A DNA stretch of 64,000 nt from Pedobacter jejuensis (GCF_003725795.1 NZ_RBEE01000001.1:87802-151801), one strand, 5' to 3'; positions 53,883-63,887 are shown, counted from the first letter of the stretch. Translations and numbers: made by a program. The notes: generated by a model from the sequence alone, not told the origin.

Positions 53883-55283
53883 TTATTTCCAACCGCCACC
53901 TAAAGCACGGTACAATTCTACTACTGATTGTAATTTTTGTAATCTATCGTTTATGCCACTCAATTGTGCAGTTAGTAAACTTTGTTCTGACGTTAAAACA
54001 TCAGTATAATTTGTTGCAGAACTGTAACGCAATAGTTCTTTAGTAAAATCTACCGCTTTAGTTAAAGATGCAATTTGTTTAGCTCTTGTTTCTTCCTTTT
54101 CTGCTGCGGTTTGATAAGCATACAACGCATTAGAAACTTCTTGTCCGCCAGTTAAAAGCGTTTGTTGGAATGTATAAAATGCAATTTGTTGATTGGCTTC
54201 TGCAGTTTTTAAACGAGCCTTGTTTTGTCCTTTTGCAAAAATAGGTTGCGTTAAACCACCTACTAAATTGTAAAAGATGGATTGACTAAAAAAATCTCTC
54301 AATTGCAAACTTGATAATCCACCTGAGGCGGTTAAAGTTAATGCCGGATAAAAATAGGCTTTAGCGGAGTTTGTGTTTTCGAAGGTCGATCTAAATCCAA
54401 ATTCTGCAGCAATAACATCAGGGCGATTTTGCAAAAGCTGGGCAGAAACACCGGTTTGTAAATTGGTGTAAGGCGATTGTTGATCTAAAGTTGTTCTGTT
54501 GATATATCCTGGCGCTCTTGCTAAAACAATGCTAAGCGCATTTTCTGCTTCTTTAATACTTCTTTTTAAATCGGGCAAAGTAACTTGCGCAGCGTATAAA
54601 TTAGCTTCGCTTTGTACAACAGCAGCGCCATTAACTACAGCACCTTCTTTTAAAGCTTTTACTGTTTCCACATCTTGCATTCTAATTTTAATTGTTTGCT
54701 CGGTAATGGCCAATTGTTTATCCAATGCCAATAATGAATAATAGCTATTGGCGATGGTTGCAATCAATTGCGTTTGTACAGCTCTTTTAGCGGCATCACT
54801 TTGTAGTAATGCGGCATAAGCGCCACGCTTTGCACTACTTAACTTGCCCCAAATATCAGCTTCCCAACTTGTGCTTAATTGTGCTTTGTAGGTTTGCGTT
54901 TCGAGATTAATATTTATTCCGGCAGGAAAATTTTGCGCTGCAGCCGATGCTTTATTATCGGTTACGTTTACATCGGCCTGTAAACTTGGCAATAATGCAC
55001 CACGACTTTGAATTAAAGTAGCTTCGGCAATTTTTATACGCTCTATGGCTTGCTTTAAATCTAAATTTTGATTTATACCCTGTTGGATAAGGGACTGTAA
55101 AGTAGTATCAGAAAACAAACTTTTCCATTGCAAATTTGCCATGGTAGTTGTATCCGTTGTGTTATTATCTCTATATAAACCATCACTATTTAACTGCGGG
55201 CGTTCATATTTTTTAGTAACACATGCACTTAAAGTAAGTATGGTAAAACCAATAAAAATTGAATACTTATATTGAAATTTCAT
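53883..55283 (-). CDS. NodT-type outer-membrane efflux lipoprotein (TolC/OprM family)
   Basis: A 466-residue lipoprotein: the signal ends TILTLSAC (lipobox LSAC). The OEP repeats show NADY-like LKQAIERIKIAEATLIQSRGALLPSLQADVNVTDNKA and SWEADIWGKLSSAKRGAYAALLQSD, then NRPDVIAAEFGFRSTFENTNSAKAYFYPALTLTASGG, characteristic of NodT/OprM. It is the outer-membrane channel of the tripartite pump, the third gene of the operon after the fusion protein and the pump, 12 bases after the pump stop. Confidence 0.94.
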   Translation of the reverse strand: MKFQYKYSIFIGFTILTLSACVTKKYERPQLNSDGLYRDNNTTDTTTMANLQWKSLFSDTTLQSLIQQGINQNLDLKQAIERIKIAEATLIQSRGALLPSLQADVNVTDNKASAAAQNFPAGININLETQTYKAQLSTSWEADIWGKLSSAKRGAYAALLQSDAAKRAVQTQLIATIANSYYSLLALDKQLAITEQTIKIRMQDVETVKALKEGAVVNGAAVVQSEANLYAAQVTLPDLKRSIKEAENALSIVLARAPGYINRTTLDQQSPYTNLQTGVSAQLLQNRPDVIAAEFGFRSTFENTNSAKAYFYPALTLTASGGLSSLQLRDFFSQSIFYNLVGGLTQPIFAKGQNKARLKTAEANQQIAFYTFQQTLLTGGQEVSNALYAYQTAAEKEETRAKQIASLTKAVDFTKELLRYSSATNYTDVLTSEQSLLTAQLSGINDRLQKLQSVVELYRALGGGWK

Positions 55284-55295
55284 GTTTTGATTTAG

Positions 55296-58200
55296 TTAAT
55301 GTTTATTATTAGCCGTTGCTAATTCATATTCTTCTGGCGTTTGTTCCTTGTCTATACCTTCATCAAATGGCGATTTATTGCTAATTCTTTCTTGAAGACT
55401 TTGGAATACAATAAATAGCGCCGGGATTACAAACACGCCAAACAAAGTACCGATAAGCATACCACCAACAGCACCAGTACCAATTGATTTATTCCCTGAT
55501 GCACCAACACCTGATGATAGCATTAATGGAAGTAAACCTAAAATGAAGGCAAAGGATGTCATTAGAATTGGTCGTAAACGTGCTGTTGCTCCATCAATTG
55601 CGGCGTTTACAATGCTCATGCCTTTCTTTCTTCTATCCACCGCATACTCAACGATTAAGATGGCGTTTTTAGCGAGCAAACCCACAAGCATAATCAATGT
55701 AATTTGTGTATAGATGTTATTATCGATGCCAAATATTTTATCAAATACAAAAACTCCGGCTAAACCGATCGGAAGTGAGAATAGTACAGCCAATGGCAAA
55801 ATATAACTTTCGTATTGTGCAGCTAGTAAGAAATAAACGAAGATTATACAAAGCAAGAAAATAAATACAGTTTGATTTCCACCACTTATCTCTTCGCGGG
55901 ATAGACCTGAAAATTCATATCCATAACCAGCTGGTAAACTTTGCGCTGCAACTTCCTGAACTGCTTTTAGCGCATCACCAGAACTGAAACCAGCATTAGG
56001 GTTACCTGTAATGGCAATCGAGGTAAATAAGTTAAATCGAGATATCGCCTGTGGACCATAAACCTTAGTCAAGGTGATAAATTCAGAAACCGGAGCCATT
56101 TGTCCGGCACCATTTCTAACAAAAATCCGGGTTAAAGTTTGTTCGTTTGCACGATATTCTGCATCTGCTTGATACATTACACGGTATTGTTTCCCAAATT
56201 TGTTAAAGTTTGATGCATAAACACCGCCATAATAACCTTGCATTACGCCTAAAACATCAGCTACGGTTAAGCCGGCTTGTTTTACTTTAGCAACATTAAC
56301 ATCAATTTGATATTGAGGGAAATTTGGGTTAAATGAAGTTGAAGCGTATTGAATTTCTGGTCGTTTGCTTAGTGCGGCTAAAAAGCCGTTGCCGATATCA
56401 TTAAATTTCTTGATATCACCACCGGTTTTGTCTTGCAACTGGAATTCAAAACCACCACTTGTACCAAAACCCTGAATGGTTGGAGGTGCGAAGAAAATGA
56501 TTTTAGCCCCTTTAATGTTGGCAGTTTTTGCAAAAAGCTCACCAATAATTGCTTTCACATCGCGTTTACGTTCATCCCATGGAGATAATCGTGAAATTAC
56601 CATACCATAAGAACTGCCCGTACCGCTAATAAGACTTCGGCCTACAACTCGTAATGTGTTTTTTATTTCGGGTATTTTGTGGGCAATACTATCAATTTGT
56701 GCGATTAAAATGTTCGTTTCTTCTTGAGATGTTCCCGCAGGTAACGAAATATCAGAATATATGGTTCCTAAATCCTCATTCGGAACAAAGCCTTTTGGTG
56801 TGGTATTCATTGTCCAAACCAATAAAATGGCAAAGAATGCAATGCCTAAACCCACTAACCATTTTTTGTGAGATAAGAAACCAACCGATTTTTTGTATTT
56901 TCTGGTTACTGCATCAAAAGAAGTATTAAAAGCATCGTAAAAACGATTTAAAAAGTTCTTCTTTTTTTCATGGTCTTCTGTATGTGGTTTTAAAAACAAA
57001 GCACATAAAGCCGGACTTAAAGTTAATGCATTAATTGCTGAAAGGATAATTGAAATAGCAAGTGTTAAACCAAACTGCTTATAAAATACACCTGATGAAC
57101 CCTGAATAAAACTTACCGGGATAAATACCGCAGCCATAACCAAAGTGATGGAAATAATGGCACCGCTAATATCATCCATCGCATCAACAGTTGCTTTTTT
57201 GGCATCGGTGTAGCCTTCATCAAGCTTCGCATGCACAGCCTCTACAACCACAATCGCATCATCCACTACGATACCAATAGCGAGGACTAACGCGAATAAC
57301 GTTAATAGGTTTATGGTAAAGCCAAATAGGCTGAGGAAGAAAAACGTACCAATAATTGCCACCGGAACACTAATTGCAGGAATTAACGTAGAACGGAAAT
57401 CCTGTAAGAAGATAAACACAACCAAAAACACCAAAATGAATGCTTCGATTAGCGTGTGAATTACTTTCTCGATTGATGCATCCAAGAAATCATTCACGTT
57501 AACCAACGTAGAATAATGAACGCCTTTTGGAAATGATTTCTGGGCTTCATCTAAAGTTTTAATCGAATTTTCAATTACTTCTTTAGCATTCGAACCAGCA
57601 GTTTGATTGATAGCGATACCTAAAGCTTGTTTGCCATTAAATTTAACTGAACTGGCATAACTTTGTGCACCTAACTCTATCCTTGCAATATCTTTTAAAC
57701 GAAGGATTTGTCCATTATCTGCAGTTTTAATAATGATGTTACCAAACTGCGCTTCATCTTTTAATCTACCCGTATATTTTAAGGTGTATTGAAATGCCTG
57801 GTTGCCTTGTTCTCCAAACTGACCTGGCGCTGCTTCAACGTTTTGGTCTGCTAATGCTGTATTAACATCATTCGGTACCAAACCATAGGTTGCCATAACA
57901 TCTGGCTTAAGCCATAAACGCATGGTATAATCTAAAGTACCAAAAGCACTTGCATCACCAACACCGCTAATACGTTTAATTTGTGGGATGATATTAATGT
58001 TCGCATAATTCTGCAAAAACTTCTGGTCGTAAGATGGGTCATCACTATACAAACCAAAAATTAACACATTACTTGCTTGTCTTTTGGCAGTTATAACACC
58101 CGATTTAGTAACCTCAGCTGGTAATAAACTCGTTGCTCTGGCAACCCTGTTTTGAACATTTACCGCTGCTAAATCAGGATTTGTACCTAGCTTAAAGTTA

Positions 58201-58475
58201 ACTGTGATTGTTGCAGAACCATCATTACTGGCTGTAGAAGTCATGTAAGTCATGTCTTCCACACCATTTATTTGTTCTTCCAGCGGTACAACCACACTAC
58301 TCATTACCACATCGGCATTTGCACCCTGGTATGATGTAGAAACCTGAACCGTTGGCGGTGCAATTTCTGGATATTGCGAAACCGGAAGCGTGGCTAAACC
58401 TAAAACACCGAGAATAACGATGATGATGGATATAACCGTTGAAAGTACCGGTCGTTCTATAAATTTTTTAAACAT
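55296..58475 (-). CDS. RND efflux pump inner-membrane protein (HAE1/AcrB family)
   Basis: A 1059-residue RND transporter with the family start MFKKFIERPVLSTVISIIIVILGVLGLATLPVSQYPEIAPPTVQVS. Twelve helices, two large periplasmic loops and the helix-4 proton relay LAIGIVVDDAIVVVEAVHAKLDEG are present, together with MLVGLLAKNAILIVEYAVDRRKKGMS late in the sequence. Drug or toxic-compound export driven by protons is the family role; the substrate is not known. Fusion protein, pump and channel are in one operon, which makes this a complete tripartite system. Confidence 0.96.
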   Translation of the reverse strand: MFKKFIERPVLSTVISIIIVILGVLGLATLPVSQYPEIAPPTVQVSTSYQGANADVVMSSVVVPLEEQINGVEDMTYMTSTASNDGSATITVNFKLGTNPDLAAVNVQNRVARATSLLPAEVTKSGVITAKRQASNVLIFGLYSDDPSYDQKFLQNYANINIIPQIKRISGVGDASAFGTLDYTMRLWLKPDVMATYGLVPNDVNTALADQNVEAAPGQFGEQGNQAFQYTLKYTGRLKDEAQFGNIIIKTADNGQILRLKDIARIELGAQSYASSVKFNGKQALGIAINQTAGSNAKEVIENSIKTLDEAQKSFPKGVHYSTLVNVNDFLDASIEKVIHTLIEAFILVFLVVFIFLQDFRSTLIPAISVPVAIIGTFFFLSLFGFTINLLTLFALVLAIGIVVDDAIVVVEAVHAKLDEGYTDAKKATVDAMDDISGAIISITLVMAAVFIPVSFIQGSSGVFYKQFGLTLAISIILSAINALTLSPALCALFLKPHTEDHEKKKNFLNRFYDAFNTSFDAVTRKYKKSVGFLSHKKWLVGLGIAFFAILLVWTMNTTPKGFVPNEDLGTIYSDISLPAGTSQEETNILIAQIDSIAHKIPEIKNTLRVVGRSLISGTGSSYGMVISRLSPWDERKRDVKAIIGELFAKTANIKGAKIIFFAPPTIQGFGTSGGFEFQLQDKTGGDIKKFNDIGNGFLAALSKRPEIQYASTSFNPNFPQYQIDVNVAKVKQAGLTVADVLGVMQGYYGGVYASNFNKFGKQYRVMYQADAEYRANEQTLTRIFVRNGAGQMAPVSEFITLTKVYGPQAISRFNLFTSIAITGNPNAGFSSGDALKAVQEVAAQSLPAGYGYEFSGLSREEISGGNQTVFIFLLCIIFVYFLLAAQYESYILPLAVLFSLPIGLAGVFVFDKIFGIDNNIYTQITLIMLVGLLAKNAILIVEYAVDRRKKGMSIVNAAIDGATARLRPILMTSFAFILGLLPLMLSSGVGASGNKSIGTGAVGGMLIGTLFGVFVIPALFIVFQSLQERISNKSPFDEGIDKEQTPEEYELATANNKH

Positions 58476-58520
58476 AATTATTAATGATTAACCAAATATT
58501 ACGATTGCTCGACTGCTTTG

Positions 58521-59690
58521 TTATTTTTTGATATCGGCATAAACAGAATCAGCACTTTTAACTTGAGGCTTGATTTTCACACCATCTTTTAACGACTGAA
58601 AACCTTCTAAAACAATCTTGTCTCCAGCTTTTAAGCCTTTCGTTACCACGTAAAATTTGTCTTTTGCTAAATCCATAATTTCTATTTCAGTGTTAACAAT
58701 TTTTGCAGAATCACCTACAACATAAACGAATTTCTTTCCTTGTAAATCAACCGTTGATTTTTGAGGAACAAGAATTGCGTTTTCAACTTTTTGAGGAATT
58801 CGTACAGATGCGCTTGCACCAGATTTTAATAGTGAAATTGGATTTGGAAAGGTTGCACGTAAACTTGCAGAGCCCGTTGCGGTATTTATTTGCCCGTTTA
58901 TCGCTTCGATTTTTCCATTTTGTGCGTAAACCGTTCCATCAGCAAGTATTAAACTAACAGCAGGAATGTTTTTCATTTGCTGTGTTAATGTATTGCCTTT
59001 ATATGTTTTAGAGAAATCCAAAAGCTGTTTCTCATTTAAAGAAAAGTATGCGTAAACTTTTGATGTATTTGAAACTGTAGTTAATGGTTCAGTGCTTGTA
59101 CTGCTTACCAAACTACCCGTTCTGAAAGGAATGCTTCCAACCACACCATCAACTGGGCTGGTAATCGAAGTATAACCTAAATTTACCTGTGCATTTACTA
59201 GTGCCGCTTTTGCTTGTGCTAATGCTGCTTTTCTGCTTTGAAGTGTTAATTGAGCTGCATCTAAGTCGTATTTGCTAATAATGTCTTTTTCAACCAAAGG
59301 TCTTGTTTTATTAACCTGCAATTGTGCTGCATTAACATCAGCTTCTGCGCTGCTAATTGCGGCTCTCGCGGTTCTTACCTCTTGTTCATATTGCGGAGCC
59401 ATAATGGTGAATAGCAACTGTCCCTTTTTAACTACCGAACCTTCATCTACCAGTATTTTCTGAATAAAACCATCAACTTTTGGACGGATATCAATATTTT
59501 GAATACCTTCTATCGTTGCAGGGTAATCTGAGTTTAGTTCTGTTGTTTGTGCGCTAACAGTAAAAACGGGATAAGCTTGTGGACCAGCCGCGGCAGCCGC
59601 AGCAGCTTTTTTGGCTTCGTCATCATTTCCGCAGGATGCTAAAAGCATACCAATGCTTATGCTAAAAAAGAGAGTTGTTACTTTTCTCAT
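58521..59690 (-). CDS. RND efflux membrane-fusion lipoprotein (AcrA family)
   Basis: A 389-residue periplasmic adaptor, first gene of the pump operon. The signal ends ISIGMLLASC (lipobox LASC), followed by GNDDEAKK and an alanine run (AAAAAAAGPQAYP). The lipoyl half-motif IEGIQNIDIRPKVDGFIQKILVDEGSVVKKGQLLF, a coiled-coil hairpin (about 85-165), TSPVDGVVGSIPFRTGSLVS, and barrel domain LKSGASASVRIPQK follow. It links the pump to the channel. The upstream -7-like TATTTTTG (59786-59779) and a palindrome further upstream suggest regulation. Confidence 0.93.
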   Translation of the reverse strand: MRKVTTLFFSISIGMLLASCGNDDEAKKAAAAAAAGPQAYPVFTVSAQTTELNSDYPATIEGIQNIDIRPKVDGFIQKILVDEGSVVKKGQLLFTIMAPQYEQEVRTARAAISSAEADVNAAQLQVNKTRPLVEKDIISKYDLDAAQLTLQSRKAALAQAKAALVNAQVNLGYTSITSPVDGVVGSIPFRTGSLVSSTSTEPLTTVSNTSKVYAYFSLNEKQLLDFSKTYKGNTLTQQMKNIPAVSLILADGTVYAQNGKIEAINGQINTATGSASLRATFPNPISLLKSGASASVRIPQKVENAILVPQKSTVDLQGKKFVYVVGDSAKIVNTEIEIMDLAKDKFYVVTKGLKAGDKIVLEGFQSLKDGVKIKPQVKSADSVYADIKK

Positions 59691-59778
59691 GGACTATTTT
59701 CTGTAATGTGTTAAATTTTAATTTCCAGGTTTAACAAATCGAAGTTAAAAGTGTGTTCCGATTGTTGAGATTTGTTTC

Positions 59779-59786
59779 CAAAAATA
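59779..59786 (-). promoter_or_regulatory. candidate -7 element of the efflux operon (TATTTTTG)
   Basis: On the minus strand TATTTTTG is an exact TAnnTTTG 88 bases before the ATG at 59690. A TGGACAG-like sequence about 19-20 bases further upstream could serve as a weak -33. Confidence 0.5.
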
Positions 59787-59826
59787 GAGCCTAAAAAAAA
59801 ATAAATCTGTCCATTTTCTGTCATTT

Positions 59827-59842
59827 AATCAATCGATTGATT
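59827..59842. promoter_or_regulatory. perfect 16-bp palindrome upstream of the efflux operon
   Basis: AATCAATCGATTGATT is exactly self-complementary, of the size bound by TetR- or MarR-type dimers, and lies about 40 bases beyond the candidate -7 element. No such regulator gene is in the window. Confidence 0.6.
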
Positions 59843-60163
59843 TATTTTTAATTTTTTCAGTTCTTGAATATACGTTAAAATACTGTTTTAAAGTATTTTA
59901 TCTGTTTAAATTGTTTAATATTTGATGTGTAAATTAATTGCGACAGATGTTAAAAAAGTGTGAAATTGGGAATGAAACGCTTATAAATGTTTGGTAAACG
60001 AGTCATTTTTTGGCCTAGCTTAGTGTTAAAAATACACAAATTAAAAAGAGATTGGATTTCTATTTTACAATTTTGAAAAGTTACATCTCACAATTGGAAG
60101 TACTTCGTAAACATCTTGATGGTTGTATCGTCTACTAAAAAAGGAATCGAATCAGTGCCGTAT

Positions 60164-60955
60164 TTATTGCAGCGTATCAATCTCCCCTTCAAAAACCAAT
60201 TTCGCAGGGCCACATAAAAAAACATTAGTAAATTTATGTCCGTCGTAGTTAAATTCTATTTTGATATCACCACCCAATACCTTTATATCAGTTTTAATGT
60301 GTCCACTTTGATTTTTATGCTTTGCCATTGCCATTGCCACAGCTGTTACCCCGGTACCACAAGCATAAGTTTCATCTTCCACACCACGCTCATAAGTGCG
60401 TACAAACAAATGGTCGCCTTTATCTTCCGCGAAATTTACATTAATTCCTTTCTCAGAATAGGTAGCGTTGTATCTAATGCTTTTACCGTTTGAGAACACA
60501 TCAAAATTGCTTAAATCATTTTGTAGCGATACATAATGTGGTGAGCCAGTATTTAAAACGAAAGCATCGCCATCATTCGTTATGATTTCAACATCAATCA
60601 TTTGCAAATCTACCCAATCTCCTGATTCTGAAATTCTGGCATAATGTGGGCCATCAACTGCCAAAAAGTTAGTTTCTTTATCTACAATACCTAAGTGTTT
60701 GGCAAAGGCAGCAATACATCTTCCGCCATTGCCACACATGCTACCCAAATTTCCATCTGCATTAAAATAGTGCATTTCAAAATCGTAATCTTCATGTTTG
60801 GTAACAAACATCAATCCGTCGGCACCAACGCCAAATCTACGGTCACAAAGCCGCTCAATTAGTTCATTATCAATATTTTCTAATGGACTTGTAGTATGAT
60901 CTATCAATATAAAATCGTTACCTGCGCCTTGGTACTTTAAGAAATTAATTTTCAT
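60164..60955 (-). CDS. dapF: diaminopimelate epimerase
   Basis: It interconverts LL- and meso-diaminopimelate in the lysine and peptidoglycan pathway. The length is 263 residues. MKINFLKYQGAGNDFILID is the N-terminus, the first catalytic cysteine is Cys74 in GSMCGNGGRC, and the second is Cys199 in TYACGTGVTAVA. LNTGSPHYV and NVNFAEDKGDHLFVRTYERGVEDE are also typical. It is monocistronic, divergent from the protease gene. No strong promoter is visible. Confidence 0.97.
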   Translation of the reverse strand: MKINFLKYQGAGNDFILIDHTTSPLENIDNELIERLCDRRFGVGADGLMFVTKHEDYDFEMHYFNADGNLGSMCGNGGRCIAAFAKHLGIVDKETNFLAVDGPHYARISESGDWVDLQMIDVEIITNDGDAFVLNTGSPHYVSLQNDLSNFDVFSNGKSIRYNATYSEKGINVNFAEDKGDHLFVRTYERGVEDETYACGTGVTAVAMAMAKHKNQSGHIKTDIKVLGGDIKIEFNYDGHKFTNVFLCGPAKLVFEGEIDTLQ

Positions 60956-61297
60956 GAAACCTTCATTTATTAATGCAATATTTGAGTTGCGATAGTTAAG
61001 TCCTGAACCTGCGAAAATTGATTTAACATTTTTTAACAGAGGATGAGGTGCTTTGCAGATACAAATATCGTTTATATGGTATTAAATTTGAATTAATTGA
61101 AGAAAGAAAATTATTGAAGGGTGTTTTTGCAAAATAACAATTTAAGAAATCCTTCATATGAGAATGTAAGTGAGATTGATAATAAGCAAAACAAATGGCT
61201 AGCAATAAGTCTTATAATTAATCAAACTTGAAACTTTATTATTAAGCAATTTAAAATTTTAAATCGCTATTGAGCACATAAAATAATATACAAACAC
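60956..61297. other. non-coding divergent interval, dapF/protease
   Basis: There are 342 bases without a gene. I see no exact TAnnTTTG for either side; GATATTTG (61069-61062, minus strand) is one mismatch away for dapF. Otherwise nothing is recognisable. Confidence 0.5.
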
Positions 61298-62842
61298 ATG
61301 AAAAAAATACTAGGAATTACTTTATTGGCTGCTTTTGTAGGTGGAGCAGCTGCAATAGGAGGTTACAAACTATTTGAGCGTAACCAAACAGGCAGTACAA
61401 TTTCTGAAAAACAGAATTTATACTTTGCAAATAATCCATTAAAAGTATCTTCTGCAGGTACGGCAGATTTTACTCAGGCTGCAGCAGCAGTTGCACCAGG
61501 GGTGGTTCACATTAAAACAACTTATTCATCTTCATCAAAAAGTCAAAGGTCATCACCGATGGATATGATGGAAGATTTCTTTGGCGGAGGTGGCAGACAA
61601 ATGCAACGCCAACCTAGAGCAGCGTCTGGCTCGGGTGTAATTATTAGTCAGGATGGTTACATTGTTACCAACAACCACGTTGTAGAAAATGCTGATAAGG
61701 TTGAAGTAATTTTAACCGACAGACGCAAAGTAGAAGCTAAGGTTATCGGTCGCGATCCGAATACAGATTTGGCTTTAATAAAAGTTAACGCTACAGGTTT
61801 GCCAGTTGTTAAATTTGGTAATTCTGATAACGTACAAGTTGGCGAATGGGTTTTAGCAGTTGGGTTTCCATTGGATTTAAATACAACAGTTACTGCGGGT
61901 ATTGTAAGTGCTAAAAACAGAAGCATTGGTATCATTGGTCGCGAGCAAGAAGGTAGCGAAATTACTGAAGAGGAATATCGCGAATATCAACGTACTGGTA
62001 AAAGACCAGATCGCCCAGCAAATACAAGTATAGAATCTTTTATACAGACAGATGCAGCAATTAATCCTGGTAACAGTGGTGGTGCCTTAGTTAATGCTAA
62101 TGGAGAATTGGTTGGGATTAATTCTGCGATAGCATCTCAAAGTGGTTATAACCAAGGTTATGGTTTCGCAATTCCGGTGAATTTAGCTCGTAAAGTTGTA
62201 GATGACTTTATGAAATATGGTTCCGTTAAACGTGGTTATATTGGTGTGAGTTTCGTTCCATTAAGTGCAGATAATCCTGCTGAAATAAACAGCAAAGAAG
62301 TTAGTGGTTTATATGTTAATGATGTTGTAGAAGGTGGTGGCGGTGCCGCGGCAGGTATTAAAGCTGGTGATGTAATTAAAAAGGTTGATGGTATAGTAAT
62401 TAACGATTCACCTGATTTACAAGAGAAAATCGGAAGGTTAAACCCTGGCGATAAAGTTAAGTTAAGTGTGCTTAGAGATGGAACCTTGAGAGATTTCAGT
62501 GTTACGTTGAAAGATGAATCTAGCTTAGGTGGAAATACCAAAACTGCAGCAACTAAGAGTGTTGAAGTATCCAAATTAGGTGCAACATTTGTTCCTGCTA
62601 CAGCTGCACAAAAATCTAAATATGGGATCAATAGTGGAGTGGTTGTAAGTTCGGTAATTACCGGAAAAGCTTTTGATAACATTGGTGTTGAAAAGGGATT
62701 AATTATCACCAAAGTAAACGGTCAACCGGTTAATTCTGTTGGCGATGTTCAAAAAGCATTACCACAAACTAGAAATAATATGATTTACATGTCTGGTGTT
62801 AGCGAACAAGGAACATTTAATTTCAGTTTTCCTGCACAATAA
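61298..62842 (+). CDS. DegP/HtrA-family periplasmic serine protease (Do family)
   Basis: A 514-residue trypsin-like protease with two PDZ domains. The N-terminal helix (KKILGITLLAAFVGGAAAIGGYKLF) is a signal or anchor. The catalytic triad is His127 (TNNHVVENADK), Asp157 (NTDLALIKV) and Ser260 (NPGNSGGALV). A loop of Gly/Arg/Gln (FGGGGRQMQRQPRAAS) precedes the protease core. PDZ1 (about 305-395, GYIGVSFVPLS) and PDZ2 (from about 410) follow. It degrades or refolds damaged envelope proteins. It is transcribed alone and ends in a hairpin terminator. Confidence 0.95.
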   Translation: MKKILGITLLAAFVGGAAAIGGYKLFERNQTGSTISEKQNLYFANNPLKVSSAGTADFTQAAAAVAPGVVHIKTTYSSSSKSQRSSPMDMMEDFFGGGGRQMQRQPRAASGSGVIISQDGYIVTNNHVVENADKVEVILTDRRKVEAKVIGRDPNTDLALIKVNATGLPVVKFGNSDNVQVGEWVLAVGFPLDLNTTVTAGIVSAKNRSIGIIGREQEGSEITEEEYREYQRTGKRPDRPANTSIESFIQTDAAINPGNSGGALVNANGELVGINSAIASQSGYNQGYGFAIPVNLARKVVDDFMKYGSVKRGYIGVSFVPLSADNPAEINSKEVSGLYVNDVVEGGGGAAAGIKAGDVIKKVDGIVINDSPDLQEKIGRLNPGDKVKLSVLRDGTLRDFSVTLKDESSLGGNTKTAATKSVEVSKLGATFVPATAAQKSKYGINSGVVVSSVITGKAFDNIGVEKGLIITKVNGQPVNSVGDVQKALPQTRNNMIYMSGVSEQGTFNFSFPAQ

Positions 62843-62864
62843 TTAAGTAATATTAAAAAATAGT

Positions 62865-62900
62865 AAAAGCTTTCTGATGTAAAAATCAGGAAGCTTTTTT
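62865..62900 (+). terminator. Rho-independent terminator of the protease gene
   Basis: A 14-base stem with one T-G pair (62865-62878 with 62885-62898) and a T-run follow the stop by 22 bases. Confidence 0.9.
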
Positions 62901-63111
62901 GTTGATAGGGTTGCAGAATTTACTGGGAGATCTTAACAATAGTTGGTCAAAAATCCCTTAGATAAGGAGTATTGCACTATAAAACTCTTTTAAGTGATTG
63001 AATTTTTACCCCAACAGGAGGTGTTCTGAATTTAATTTCCAGACGGAAAGTGCTGTTAAATGCCAATCAATCAATATTTTGATAATATTTTTAAATTAAA
63101 AAAATAAAAAA

Positions 63112-63141
63112 TTGATTATTAGGGATTTAAGTTTATCTTTG
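63112..63141 (+). promoter_or_regulatory. promoter of the cold-shock gene
   Basis: TTG (63112-63114), a 19-base spacer and TATCTTTG (63134-63141, exact TAnnTTTG) lie 22 bases before the ATG at 63164. This is the best match to a Bacteroidota promoter in the window. The gap from 62901 to here is otherwise featureless apart from A/T-rich DNA. Confidence 0.75.
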
Positions 63142-63163
63142 AAACAAATTAAAATACAATATA

Positions 63164-63355
63164 ATGCAACAAGGAACAGTAAAATTTTTTAATGAAACTA
63201 AAGGTTTCGGATTTATCACTCCATCTAATGGCGATGCCGAAATTTTTGTTCATGCTTCAGGCTTAATTGACAACATTCGTGAGAATGATACCGTAAACTA
63301 CGATGTAGAAGAAGGTAGAAAAGGCCTAAACGCGGTAAATGTTAAAGTAGCTTAA
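63164..63355 (+). CDS. cold-shock domain protein (CspA family)
   Basis: A 63-residue single cold-shock domain that binds single-stranded nucleic acid. QQGTVKFFNETKGFGFITPSNGDAEIFVHASGL shows both RNA-binding motifs (KGFGFI, FVHAS). The C-terminal DTVNYDVEEGRKGLNAVNVKV completes the barrel. It has its own promoter and a terminator, and its leader is short, so no large cold-sensing leader RNA is visible. Cold control is possible but not shown. Confidence 0.96.
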   Translation: MQQGTVKFFNETKGFGFITPSNGDAEIFVHASGLIDNIRENDTVNYDVEEGRKGLNAVNVKVA

Positions 63356-63378
63356 GAAAACTCGAACACATAAATCGT

Positions 63379-63411
63379 AAAAAGTCCTGATGCAAGTCGG
63401 GACTTTTTTTT
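63379..63411 (+). terminator. Rho-independent terminator of the cold-shock gene
   Basis: Stem GTCCTGA / TCGGGAC (63384-63390 with 63397-63403, one T-G pair), extended by flanking A and T runs; eight T follow. Confidence 0.9.
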
Positions 63412-63436
63412 GTGCTTAAATTTTTGATAGTGTGTT

Positions 63437-63841
63437 TTAGTCTTTTAAAATATTGTAGAAATTGCTAACAAAGGGCTTTAAGGATTTTGTAATATTATCT
63501 GTATAAAAATTAATAATAAGACCTTGCGGTGCACAAAGTAATTTCATGTAAGTCAATATCTGTGCTTCATGAGTTGGAAGGATATTTTCAACGGTCTTAA
63601 GTTCTATAACGATACAATTATCAACATATAAATCTACCTTCAAATCAATATCTAATTCTAATCCGTCGTATTCAACCGGTACAATGGCTTGTTGTATTAC
63701 ATGATGACCATTTCTTTCAAGTTCAAATTTTAAACATTTTTCATAAACACTTTCTAGTAGTCCCGGTCCTAACGCCTTATGAACTTTTATAGCGTAGCCA
63801 GTAATATCGTAGGATAATTGTTTTACTTGTCTTTTAGTCAT
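63437..63841 (-). CDS. GxxExxY-family protein
   Basis: A 134-residue protein with the naming motif GLLESVYEKCL (residues 28-38). DLKVDLYVDNCIVIELKTVENILPTHEAQILTYMKL has the layout of a PD-(D/E)xK nuclease-like core: an acidic residue, then ExK. Such proteins are common and scattered in Bacteroidota genomes, often next to repeats; a nuclease or nucleic-acid role is suspected but unproven. It is transcribed alone towards the cold-shock gene. A large inverted repeat lies 47 bases upstream of its start. Confidence 0.9.
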   Translation of the reverse strand: MTKRQVKQLSYDITGYAIKVHKALGPGLLESVYEKCLKFELERNGHHVIQQAIVPVEYDGLELDIDLKVDLYVDNCIVIELKTVENILPTHEAQILTYMKLLCAPQGLIINFYTDNITKSLKPFVSNFYNILKD

Positions 63842-63887
63842 AAGAGTTATTTAGTTGGAATTTTTATGCTTGTTATTTGGATATGAA

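Larger units (their letters stand above)
59691..60163. other. non-coding interval upstream of the efflux operon
   Basis: No gene is seen in these 473 bases. The part nearest the operon holds its probable promoter and a palindrome; the part nearest dapF shows no clear signal. No repressor gene is adjacent. Confidence 0.6.

Noticed and set aside
62236..62712. A 158-codon frame opposite the protease gene
   Set aside because: It is antisense to PDZ-coding DNA with strong codon bias on the sense strand, and shows low-complexity composition.
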